From NCBI GenBank assembly GCA_038373865.1, contig JAXGGA010005513.1:1-64000 (forward strand): a stretch of 64,000 nt of DNA. Direction: 5' to 3'. The position numbers and the translations under genes were made by a program. The notes beneath the pieces were generated by a model that worked only from the letters and a program-made list of their open reading frames with translations, made no database searches and was not told the DNA's origin. Of this stretch, positions 22,546 to 32,609 are shown piece after piece. Origin of the DNA: Uloborus plumipes (Eukaryota; Arthropoda; Arachnida; Araneae; Uloboridae). Within the stretch, counting starts at the first letter, position 1, and each line of letters starts with the position of its first letter.

Positions 22546-22574
22546 AGCTTTTTTCGACCCACCCTAGTATTTAT

Positions 22575-23715
22575 GCTACTTGAATTAATTCAGGAAACTT
22601 TTGTTTGCAAAAAAAAAAAAAATGTTTAATGCAGGAAATGCGCGGAAAATTCCAAAATCCGGAGCGTTTCCAAAAAGTGACCTGCTACCTTTTTGGGGGA
22701 GTTTTTTAAGTTTTGAGATGATTTACTTTTGTTTTCATTCTAAAGTAATTTTTTATTTTATTTTTGAAAGCGAGAAAGAAAAGGAATTTAAGAGTGCATT
22801 TTTTTTTTTTTTTTGACATGGAAGAAAGCTCTCCGTAGGTGATGCATTTTCCAACTGAAAGTTGTTTATTTGACAATTCTATTTTATTATTTATCTCTTT
22901 ATTTTGTAGAGTACATGAATTTTTTTTTAATTGTTGGTAGCGGATTCAGAATTAAAATTCGAGGCATTTTATTTTTACCAAACATGAAGAGTTTTAGGCG
23001 AATTTAATCTACTTATTTATTTTGGAAAACGATTGAAGAGTAATTCTTATGAAAAAATTTTATTAGTTTCAATGCTTAAAAAGTGCTGCTAATCTTCGGT
23101 CGTTTTTTTTTTCTAATCGATTTCATCAGTTTAGAGAAATTTGTTTTCAAAAATCGGCTTTAAATGTTGCTTTAAAGTTATGTTTGACAGGATTGCAATG
23201 CATTTTAGCTAATTAAAAAAAAAAAAAAAAAAAACAGATTCTAGGGAATTGATGTTAGTACAGCGAAAAAAATTGGCTTGTTTAGTTCTGGATGGAACTT
23301 CTTGTCTATTTTTTTTAGATACAGAAGAAATGAATGAAGTCATTAAATGAAGTGACAAGTTTCATTGCTCGAAGGTCACGCAAATTCGATACAGCGCCAC
23401 CTTCCCACAGCTGTGGTAAAATAATTTGATCATTCCTCGGTAGCAACTAGAAAAATGTGGGCTTTTTATAATAGGTCATGATTCTATTCGAAATAAAAAT
23501 GTGCTCAGTTTATTTTTTGCGACTTTTGTTTATTTGATGCATTCTAAAATGTTATTTTTGATATAAATTTGACTAAACGCAGTTGAGTAAAGATTGCTCA
23601 AGCAACTCGCCGAAAAATGCAGTCTTTACATATATATAATAATAATTATTTTTCTGAGTCAGCTGTATTTCTTTCATGTCTGAAAAATTCTTCACGAAAG
23701 CCTTCTTCAGTGAAG
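22575..23715 (+). repeat. Tandem-array unit 2, rest of segment b and segment c
   Basis: 22575-23320 continues segment b after the transposon. 23330-23715 is segment c (compare 18090-18570). An A-run at 23217-23234 and a T-run near 22800-22814 interrupt it. There is no gene. Confidence 0.8.
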
Positions 23716-23719
23716 GAAA

Positions 23720-24560
23720 AATAAGCAGTATAATAGTAGGACTAACAGATAAGTTGAGCTTCAAATTAATTGCGATTGAAACAAAATATTCGAGTTGTGC
23801 AAACTGTTGACTTTTCTTGCCAATATCTAAAAATGAGTGCTAAATAATAGTTGTACGAGTTTTGATAATTATATCTTGCCTTATTGAAGAAATTAGCTTT
23901 CAATTACAAGACGTAAAGACTTTTAAGACTTTATTTTGCAGATCGTAGTTTATTCAAGATATTTAATATTCCTTACTTTTTTTTTCAATTAAGCAATTGC
24001 TTTAACTAATTTTTGTATACTTCACAACTATTCAAGAGTCTGTTATCTTAATTGCTTTTGAAAGAAAATACAGAGATACAAGTGTATGTATTCTTAAATT
24101 ACACCTTTTGATACTTTTCCTTTGTTAAACGGTTAACAATTAGAAGGAAATAGAACTAATATTTGCTTTAGTGATACAGACGATCTTTTTTTTCCGCGCT
24201 ATAGTGCATGAAACGGCTTCAGGCAGAATTAAAGTATGCATTCTCAAAGTTACTTTTAATTGAGTGGTACTTAAAAGCATTGCTTTGGTATTGTTTAACA
24301 CTTGTTTTAAACTGCTTTATTTTTATGTTTAAAAATAGGTTGAACATAAGCTTATACTTGAAAACAGAAGATGAATATGAGTTAAGTTTATTTTTATCAA
24401 GTCATTTATTTTGCGACTCTCATTTAAATTACAACGATATGCATGTTTCTAATTAATACATACGCAGCAAAGATCTTTGGTCCTTTCAGTTGTATACTAG
24501 TTTTGCAATTGGAGCTTTTTACACTTTAGTTATTTTCAACATAGAATGCGATAGTTTATT
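23720..24560 (+). repeat. Tandem-array unit 3 (partial segment a)
   Basis: Immediately after segment c the sequence re-enters segment a at GGACTAACAGATAAGTTGAGC (compare 13350 and 19140) and follows it to about 24560. This junction shows that the order a-b-c-a is truly tandem. The first part of segment a is missing here. Confidence 0.8.
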
Positions 24561-25065
24561 ATGGTAATAGTCAAATATTATGAAATAATTTATCCATTTA
24601 TTGGTTTGTTATTAAAGAATGGGATTCACATGAAAATGAACATTACAGTAAAATAACGTGTTAAGTGAAACTCGTTAAAGAAAAATGTTATGATGGGCTA
24701 GCAAGTTACATATTAACAGTAATTAAAGAAAACTGTCACAAAAAGAATACAAAATTCAATTTTTAAAATTGTGACCAAGCACATGTTTTCACACGCATTA
24801 AATCCAAGTAGTATGTTTTTCAGTCGAACTTTCCGTTTTTAATGAAGAAGAAATAGAAGTTGAAATAAATATCATAGAGTTTGCAACGAACAGAAATAAT
24901 ATGCAGGGCTGTAAAAATTATGTCATTAAAACGAAAAATGTATACATCTTTAAAAAATCCATATTTTTTACAAAATGAAAAGAAAGGGGGGGATTTATTA
25001 CGGGAAAATTTCCCGATAAATAGTTATTTTAGTTCAGAAATAAGTTCTCTTTCCAGATGTATGTA
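24561..25065. other. No feature seen
   Basis: AT-rich sequence with no recognisable repeat or gene. Confidence 0.5.
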
Positions 25066-25134
25066 AGTCTGGCCAGTTCGCGAATTGGCTGGCCCCTTCG
25101 CCCATTGGCCAGGTCGCTTGGCCAATGTTCGATG
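25066..25134. repeat. GGCCA-rich palindromic repeat, left part (split by element D)
   Basis: Alternating TTGGCC, GGCCA and TTCGCGAATTGG motifs end in GGCCAATGTTCGATG. They resume at 26748-26830 after element D with GGCCGGCCACTTC and GGCCAATGTACGATG. Related sequence lies at 28600-28760 and more weakly at 35240-35300. Confidence 0.6.
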
Positions 25135-25136
25135 TA

Positions 25137-26745
25137 CAGTCATAGAAAAAAAAAACGAAACACTCTGAATTATTCGGCTGCTATACTTGCCAAGAACAAA
25201 AGAAAGGTGTCTTCTGACATGGATTAAAGTCTTCTTTAAAACTATATGAGTAAAATTTTGATAAGGGGCTATATACAAAGTGAAATGAACTCAAAGTCTG
25301 AATTTTCAAATGGGAACCCCTACATTTGGTTACATAATTAGGTGCGGAGGGCCAAAAGTACGCTGGGTACCATGCAGCATCACTTTAGGACCAGTAGAAC
25401 AAAAGTTATGACCGACCAAAGATTTAGGGACCACCACCACATTTAAAAGGCTACTTTCAAGGTAGAAATTTACAAACAGTAGACAAATCATATTTTTTCG
25501 ATAAAATTACCTAAAGCTACTCGCAATAATACGTTTGCTTTTCGTAATTAATTAAAAATTCTCGGGTTTTGTTAAAGTTATAATATTTTTTTGAAATTTG
25601 GAAGAGAAAACCCTACTGTGTAGAGTTCAAGGGAAAAACGCAACATTCTATCTTTTTGATTAAACAAAGATGGATGCATATTTTTAGCTGCGCACTAGCC
25701 GTTGCAGCACACACCTTTCGGAGAGAGGTTACAACTTAAAAGTAACCTCTTGTATTTATATAAACTACTGTATTAGGATTGGCAAAAATGTTAAAACGTG
25801 GCTCAGAATTAAAAAAACGTCTAATCTTCACAAATTATTCTAAATAACCTTCCGAGACACCACAGTTTTCCATGAAAATCAAGTGTCCACGTAAAAGGTT
25901 TTCTGAATTGCTACATGTTGCATGAATGCAGACTTCTGACTAATGGACAAAAAATATGATTGTCTACCAGTTTTAAAATATACTCAGCAGTTTTATTAGC
26001 GTTTCGCTTTCAACATATTATAACTGTTGAAAACTAAATACTATATAAAAAGGCTGAGCATGTTCTGCAACTGGTGGATAAGCATATTCCTCTTTCTTTG
26101 CATAGAAATTCCCTGCTATTGTTTCAGTTAGCACAGTTGTATATGGTCCCTAAAAATGGTTCTTTTAGCATATCTCAAAAACTACTGGATATTTTGAGCT
26201 CCCATTTTGGATTCTCCTTTGAAACCCCTTCTAGATTGTTTCTCCATCAAAATATTATATGGTTCCAGATCATCATTTTTTCAAATATTAATTTCAAAAT
26301 TCATAAAAAATTCAAAATTTTATCTGAGAGGAAGTCAATGACGTTTTTATTGTTGGGTTGGTTCATACTTTGATATAAAAAAACAAACTTTGCCGTACCT
26401 ATCGTGGTTTAGGTATTATATGCCCAAGTATCAAAAATATTTTTAACATTACGGGACGGTTTTTTCTCAGTTCAATTGTGAAGCAACGGCTGAAGCAAAT
26501 TTAAAATGATTTGGTATACAAAGTTAAATGATGCTGCTGATTACAAATATGCGATAAAAAAGGGGAGTTTTCATAGAAAATTTTAAAGTTGATGCCGATT
26601 TTTATATGAAGACGACCCCTTAACAACAATTTACTAATAGAAATTTATAGAACACACTATTCCTGAAAAAATAACATATTACACGTGTCTCTAGTGTTAA
26701 TAGTCTTTGAATAAGAGCGATTGTTTCGTTTTTTTTCTATGACTG
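25137..26745 (+). mobile_element. 1.6-kb TA-flanked non-autonomous element, copy D
   Basis: The 1609-bp copy has both ends intact (CAGTCATAG..CGAAACACTC and inverse) and TA on each side (25135-25136, 26746-26747). It is inserted in a GGCCA-rich repeat. Its longest frame (26074-26373, 99 codons) is conserved with copies A and C but has no recognisable domain. Confidence 0.92.
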
Positions 26746-26747
26746 TA

Positions 26748-26830
26748 CTGGAAATGAATTTCGTTTATGCGACTTTGGCCGGCCACTTCCCGAAGTGGCC
26801 GGGACTCCCTGGCCAATGTACGATGTGCTG
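26748..26830. repeat. GGCCA-rich palindromic repeat, right part
   Basis: This continues the repeat interrupted by element D and contains GGCCGGCCACTTCCCGAAGT, which folds on itself. Confidence 0.55.
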
Positions 26831-26984
26831 AAGTAATACTTAAATAGTTCTTTTGTTGGTTATCCTATTTGTTTTCTCCAAGGGAGATGAAATTTTCAGA
26901 AGAGACCAGGAGTTTTCTGGTACTGTGCGATCCTTACTTACTAAAACTTCTTCCTTCAGACTACAGCCTACCTAGGGCCACCGT

Positions 26985-27907
26985 CAGGAGCGGATCCGGA
27001 AATTTTATAAAGGGGGAACAAGTTTCAGTTGCAAGTGCAGTAATCCTCGTTAGATCGATCATTCGAATATATCGTGCTTTTCTTTGACTCGAGACAAAAG
27101 TGAATTTTTTTTTAAAAAAAAGAAAGAAAAGGAAAAAAATCGCTTCACATCTTCGAAAACAAAAGTGATATTTCTCAGAAAAAATACATTATTTTTTAAT
27201 CAAAGAAAAAAAACTAGTATGTTTCCCTTACATATGAATTCGTTGCAGTTTAAGTCGCAATTTTCTATTCATATTGCAGTTTAAAATAATAAATATTTTA
27301 AACCATTTTTTAGAGAACAGTGGGTAAACAAATTTTCTTCTGTGCTTACAGTATGAAAATCGTCCTCATATGATAATATACTAATCTTTTCCTAATTACA
27401 CATGTCAGTTATTTGTACGTAAATTAAATCGTTATTTTTATGGCCTCGGTTATATCGTGTCTTCGGATATATCGCTCATTTTTCTTTTCCCCAACCAGAG
27501 CCATATTACGAGGGATTACTGTTTTTTACCTTATAAAAGCATCAGTTAAGTGGAAGGAAAACGAAGCATGTAAAATTTAAACCTTCTTCAAAACCACATA
27601 CAATACTGCACAGCAAGTAATATTTTTATAATATTCTACTAAATTAACTACAACTTTAGTCTGATAAAAATTTACTGTTAGGAGAACTATAAATATGAAG
27701 TTTACAAATTGTCAGCATGCAACGCGAATATTGGAATTATAAAATTCTTCAAGCAAATACAATTAAAATTTTTTGCTCATTATTAATACATGTATAAAAT
27801 ATTTGATTCATTAAAAGAAAGATTGATAATGACTGCACTACTGATACTTCTTTTTGTATCACAGAAGGGTCAGCTGACTCTTAAACTAACCCCTGAATCC
27901 GCTCTTG
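26985..27907. mobile_element. Non-autonomous hAT-type element, 923 bp, 8-bp target duplication
   Basis: It begins CAGGAGCGGATCCGG and ends CTGAATCCGCTCTTG. A perfect 8-bp duplication GCCACCGT flanks it (26977-26984, 27908-27915). The ends resemble those of the 287-bp element at 12969, so both may use one hAT source. It carries a second element (27038-27521). There is no coding potential beyond short chance frames. Confidence 0.92.
27038..27521. mobile_element. Pogo-like MITE nested in the 923-bp hAT element
   Basis: The left end CAGTAATCCTCGTTAGAT and the inverted right end CAGTAATCCCTCGTAATATG (reading inward from 27521) make imperfect inverted repeats. Subterminal ATATATCG motifs occur on both sides. 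The flanks are not clear TA duplications, so the boundaries are approximate. Confidence 0.65.
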
Positions 27908-27946
27908 GCCACCGTATCTCCTTGGCCTTTGTTCCGAAGCTTGATA

Positions 27947-28502
27947 CTATACTGTAAAAAATAAATGTTGATTTTAGAGTATAGTACTGCTAATTTTATA
28001 GTAATTTTACAGTAAGAAACTGTAAAATTGCTAGTTTTAGTTTATTACTGTGCATTTTACAGTTTTAAACTAGGACATCCGCTGCTAGTATTATACTGTT
28101 GTGTTTTTCAGTATAATACGGTTAATTTCATGGTAATAAATAGTAAAATTGATAATTTTACACAATTTTAGTTTATTAGCATGCATTTTACAGTTTTAAA
28201 CTGGAACCTTTGCTGCCAGTGTTAAACTGTTGTTTTTACAGTATAATACAGCTAAATTTTACGGCTGTTATTGTTAAGTCTACAGTAAGAAATGCTAAGT
28301 TTACAGTAATTGCTGAGTTTACAGTAAGAAACTAAAATTGCTAGTTTTACAGTTTATTTCTTAGCATTTTACAGTTTTAAATTGCAACCTCGGATGCCAG
28401 TATTTAACTGCAAGAAGTTTTAAAGTTTAAGTTAACTGCAGTAGTTTTTGCAGTGTGCTTTCAGTATTATACTGTAAAAACAACATATTATTTTTTGGAG
28501 TG
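27947..28502 (+). repeat. CACTGTAAAA family, copy 1
   Basis: A self-complementary repeat built from alternating ACTGTAAAAT and TTTTACAGT blocks, with the signature AACTGGAACCTCTGCTGCCAG. It ends in ACTGTAAAAACAACA. Eight copies lie between 28 and 60 kb. Both ends resemble CACTGTAAAAAATGAA, in inverted orientation. It is probably a MITE; the internal repetition makes its class unclear. Confidence 0.8.
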
Positions 28503-28599
28503 CAGGCACCTAAGAGGGGCGGATTCGACGAAAAACTCCTCTGTGGCAGCCAAGTGTGATTATCATTAGCATTACGGTATACAAACACACGACGTTTTC

Positions 28600-28760
28600 T
28601 CATGACGTTTTTCTTCTTACTTTGGCCGATCGCCCCATGCCTCTTCGCGAACTGGCTGGCCAAACCCCGAAATCAAGGAAAGATCGGACATTGGCCGATC
28701 ATTTTGAGGTGATATTGGCCACTTCGCGGACTGGCCAACTTCGGGCTTTGGCCGTAACAT
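28600..28760. repeat. GGCCA-rich repeat
   Basis: CTTCGCGAACTGGCTGGCC, GACATTGGCCGATC and GGCCACTTCGCGGACTGGCC match the motifs flanking element D. It contains short palindromes. Confidence 0.6.
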
Positions 28761-28839
28761 ATCTAATGTGATGCTTTACAGAATCTCTCATCAGTTATTT
28801 TATGATATTGCAGCCTGCGAATTTAATAAGGTTTTTCAT

Positions 28840-28947
28840 ACACTTGAAATGAGGTTGGATCCGCCGGCCACCTTATGCAGTGGTTGTAGAAGTAGTGTTG
28901 ACGGGAGGGGGAGGTTCCGGGCTTGAACTCCAGCTCGGGCATGGATG
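28840..28947 (+). mobile_element. tRNA-derived SINE remnant, interrupted by element E
   Basis: GGTTCCGGGCTTGAACTCC followed by AGCTCGGGCATGGATG looks like a degraded B-box/T-arm and the following SINE body. The sequence appears to continue beyond element E at 30549 (TACATTCTCTCTCC). The A-box side is not clear. Confidence 0.45.
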
Positions 28948-28949
28948 TA

Positions 28950-30548
28950 CAGTCATAAGAAAAAAAACCGAAACACTCACTCGCATTCAAAGACTGTTAA
29001 CACTAGAGACACGTGTAATATGTTATTTTTTTAGGAATAATGTGTTCTATAAATTTCTATTAGTAAATTGTTGTTAAGGGGTCGTCTTCGTATAAAACTT
29101 GGAATCTACTTTGAAATTTTCTATGAAAAGCCCCTTTTTTATCGCATATTTGTGACCAGCAACATCATTTAAGTTTGTATACCAAATCGTTTTAAATTTG
29201 CTCTAGCCGTTGCTTCACAATTGAACTGAGAAAAAACCGTCCCTTAATGCTAAAAATATTTTTGATACTTGTGCATATAATACCTAAACCACGTTAGGTA
29301 CGGCAAAGATTGTTTTTTTTCAAAGTATGAACCAACCCAATAAAAAAACCGTCCTTGATTTCCTCTCAGATAAAATTTTGAATTTTTTATGAATTATGAA
29401 ATTAATACTTTAAAAAATGATGATCTGGAACCATATAATATTTTGACGGAGAAACGATCTAGAAGTCGTTTCAAAAGATTATCCAAAATGAGAGCTCAAA
29501 ATATCCAGTAGATTTTAAGATATGCTAAAAGAACCATTGTTCGGGACCATACAAAACTGTGCAAACTGAAACACTAGCAGGGAATTTTTATGTTGAAAAA
29601 GAGGATTATGCTTATCCACCAGTAGCAGAATATGCTCAGCATTTTTATATGATATTTAGTTTTCAGAAGTAATTATACGTTGAAAGCGAAGCAGTTAATA
29701 AAACTGCTGAGAAAAATTTTAAACTGTTAGACAATCCAATTTTTGTCCATTAGTCAGAAGTCTGCTTTAATGCAACATGCAGCAATTCAGAAAACTTTTT
29801 ACGTGGATACTTGAAATCACAGAAAAGTATGGCATCTCGGAAGGTTATTCGGAATAATCTGTGACGAAAAGACGTTTTCTTTAAATTCTGTGCCACGGTT
29901 TTATCATTATTGTCAATCCTAATACAGTAGTTTATATAAATACAAAGACTTTTAAAACGTAACCTCTCTCCAGAAGGTATGTGCTGCCTGAGTCAGTGCG
30001 TAGCTAAAAGTATGCATCTATCTTTGTTTAAACAAAAAGACAGAATGTTGCATTTTTCCCTTGAACTCTAACAGCAGGGTTTTCCCTCCTATGTTTCAAA
30101 AAATATTTTACTTTAATAAATCCCGAGAATTTTTCATTAATTACAAAAGCAAACTTTTTTTGCGATTAGCTTTAGTTAATTTTTTCGAAAAATATGATTT
30201 GTCTACTCTTTGTAAACTTTGACCTTGAAAGTAGCATTGTACATGTGGTGGTGGTTCCTAAATCTTTGGTCGGTAATAACTTTTGTTCTACTGGTACTAA
30301 AGTGATGCCACTTGGTACCCAGCTTACTTTTGGCCTCAGTGCCTAATTTAGTAACCAAATGTAGGGGTTCCATTTGAAAATTCAGACTTTGAGTTAATTT
30401 CACTTTGTATATAGCCCCTTATCAGAATTTGACTCACATAGTTTTAAAGAAGATTTTCATCTATGTCAGAAGACACCTTTCTTCTGTTCTTCGTAAGTAT
30501 AGCAGCCGAATAATTCAGAGTGTTTCGTTTTTTTTTTTTCAATGTCTG
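28950..30548 (-). mobile_element. 1.6-kb TA-flanked non-autonomous element, copy E
   Basis: The 1599-bp copy is in inverted orientation relative to B, C and D, with TA at 28948-28949 and 30549-30550. By eye it is the most diverged copy, with many substitutions and small deletions, and so the oldest. No coding region. Confidence 0.9.
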
Positions 30549-30584
30549 TACATTCTCTCTCCTATCCTTATCTTTTCTTCGTGA

Positions 30585-30790
30585 GAATGTGTTGTTGTGC
30601 TGTGATTGGTTGCCTACCCTGTGAACGGGTCCCTATGACATGTGTGTACTGAGGAAGTCTGACTTTCCATCAAATGACCGTACAGTTGGAAAAGTGAAGC
30701 AGCGCATCCCAAATCACACCAGCAACAAGGCCTGATACAAAGCGCTCTTGCAGCTAAAATGTCAGATAAGTCTTCTAAAAGTGTTCTAAC
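30585..30790 (+). repeat. Dispersed fragment related to 11205-11365
   Basis: GGTTGCCTACCCTGTGAACG, GGGTCCCTATGACATGTGTG and ACAGTTGGAAAAG parallel the copy at 11.2 kb. Frames are broken in both. Confidence 0.55.
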
Positions 30791-31076
30791 TATAGGGGCC
30801 GTAGCACAGAATTTAGCTATGCAAGAACGTTTTTGTAAGCTACAAAATAAGATCACGGGTTGTATAAAAATCGTTTTTATTGCAAAATAAAATAAAATTC
30901 CGAAGCAGCTAGCACAAGAAGTGAAAAGGACAGAATTGCTACTGTTCGTCCATGAAAGCGGCATCTGTCACTCGCGAACAGTTTCACTTAAAAAAGGGTA
31001 GATGGGTTGTGGGTGATAGGTTTTTGAAGTCTTTGATTTAAAGCTTGCATTTGCTGTTTCCTTTTGACACATTCAA

Positions 31077-31274
31077 CTAAACTTTGTATTTGAAATTAGC
31101 ATCGTTCCACGTAATTTGTTTACGATTCATAATGCCTTTTACTATTCCTCCACATATTGTTATCTTACCTAACACTCCTATTTTGGTAAGATCAGAGAAG
31201 ACCTGACGCATGCGTCCTACTAAATCAGGAACACTAATATACATCAAAAATTCATCATCGCTCACGTCAAACAT
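31077..31274 (-). other. Unassigned 65-codon open frame
   Basis: The frame starts at ATG (31274) and encodes a mixed-composition peptide containing YISVPDLVGRMRQVFSDL and VLGKITICGGIVKG. Its composition is more protein-like than most frames here, but I recognise no family, see no flanking exon and cannot exclude chance or a transposon remnant. The surrounding 30.8-31.88 kb has nothing else I can support. Confidence 0.25.
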
Positions 31275-31881
31275 TTCATTTTATACACTTCATGAAACTT
31301 GAGAAAAGGTGGTAGGAACTGCAAAATATCAGATTTGGTAATGAAAATGGTGACAAAAGGTGCTTTTTTAAGAGGAAGAAGTAACGGGTGTTCCTAGGAA
31401 CTCAGTTCTTGATAAGAATGATACTGCAATAAGCAGACTTTTAAATTTGTCGATTTTATACATTGGTGCCCAACCGTTTTCCCGTTGCGAAAAATTTAGA
31501 AAATCCCAAAGAATTGAACTAACATTTATGTTAGTGCCGTGGTGGAATCGGTCACACAACGAGTTTCTCTATTTTGGAAAAGGAAATAGATTTTTACATA
31601 TCTAGTTGAAATCAAGTGAACGGCAGCTTTGAGTAGTTCTGCCGGATTGAGTAATTTTTGCTCGTGTTATTATCCTTTCATGTTATTATTTTTTAAATTT
31701 AAATATTTCTTAGAGTTATAAACGCCTTTTTCAACGACAGTTGAAGACTATTGTTCTTTAAATATATTCAAATCCAAGCTAACTTATCACATAAATTTAC
31801 AAACTCAGAGACAGGAAAGCTTTTACACATTTAAAATATCGACATCATTTAGAATCCCGAAGTTTCTTTACAAGAGGAAAT

Positions 31882-32302
31882 TACCCAAGTAGCATCAACT
31901 CATCGGATTTTTCTCGGCCGATCATCGAACTCTTTGTAAACTGATCCCGTAACGCACGATGACATCGTTTCGATCAGTATCTGAGCACGGTTTTCGATAA
32001 GATACTTTTCATCGGAAAGCGATATCCTTCCGATCAACTTTCCCGATGAAAATAAGCTGATCATCCAGAATTGATCCTAAATTCATCGCCACGGCACTGT
32101 ACTGTTCGTAAATTGGTCCAAATCTCATCGTATTTCGAGCAAAACTCATCGGATTTTGCTGCTCGGATTCAGTTTGGCCGATGAGACATATTGGAGCAAC
32201 TCCCGATGAGAACTCATCGGAACCGATCATCGGCCGATGAGAATTTCATCGGGTTTCAATGAATGGCCGATCATCGGCCGTTCAGATTATGCTGCTAGTG
32301 TA
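31882..32302. mobile_element. CATCGG-rich MITE, copy 1
   Basis: It begins TACCCAAGTAGCATCAACTC and ends GCTGCTAGTGTA. The interior is dominated by CATCGG/CCGATGA and CGGCCGATGA repeats in both orientations, including GATCATCGGCCGATGAG. It is 421 bp, and the TA duplication is proven by copy 2. Confidence 0.8.
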
Positions 32303-32479
32303 GTTCAAAGCTTATTACATGCATGTAACGAAAACAGTATTATGGCTTATCAGAAGGGCAATTGCTACTTTTTACATACTGGGGAGTTTAGCTTTATGGA
32401 GTGTTTAACAGTGACACGAGTGTTTAAGTTTCGTTAAGAATCAGCTTTTAGGGCTCTCGTCAGAATACGTTTCGTCATT

Positions 32480-32600
32480 GAAGTCCAAAACACATATGAC
32501 GTCAACATCTGTAAACCAAGTAGAAAGGATGCGTAGTAAAATTATCCGCCCCTTCTTGAAACATTTCTAGATCCGCCTTTGCCCCGACTCCGTTGTTTTA
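32480..32600 (-). repeat. Remote fragment of array segment a, with a hAT-like edge
   Basis: Reverse complement of the GTTTTGGACTTCAATTGCGA / TTTACTACACATC region (compare 12590-12650 and 18610-18690), followed by ATCCGCC motifs like hAT-type ends. This shows that the array unit also exists dispersed. Confidence 0.5.
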
Positions 32601-32609
32601 ATACATATT

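Larger units (their letters stand above)
19843..22566 (+). mobile_element. 2.72-kb DNA transposon with 8-bp target duplication and long compound inverted ends
   Basis: The ends are TAGGGTGGGTCGAAAAAAGC and its inverse, flanked by the perfect 8-bp repeat GTATTTAT (19835-19842, 22567-22574). The start TAGGG fits the hAT-type end rule (pyrimidine-A-purine-N-G). A two-base duplication (TA) with ends starting GGGTGG cannot be excluded, but the 8-bp match is more specific. Each end is over 600 bp long: about 168-bp tandem units, then an inverted block with AAACGAACGGTAATG-like sequence (about 20450 and 21945). The centre carries a decayed coding region. The element sits in segment b of array unit 2, and the empty site is visible in unit 1 near 14500. 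Confidence 0.85.

Noticed and set aside
23690..23725. Rho-independent terminator-like hairpin (CCTTCTTCAGTGAAGG)
   Set aside because: A short inverted repeat within a eukaryotic repeat unit; no transcription unit ends there.
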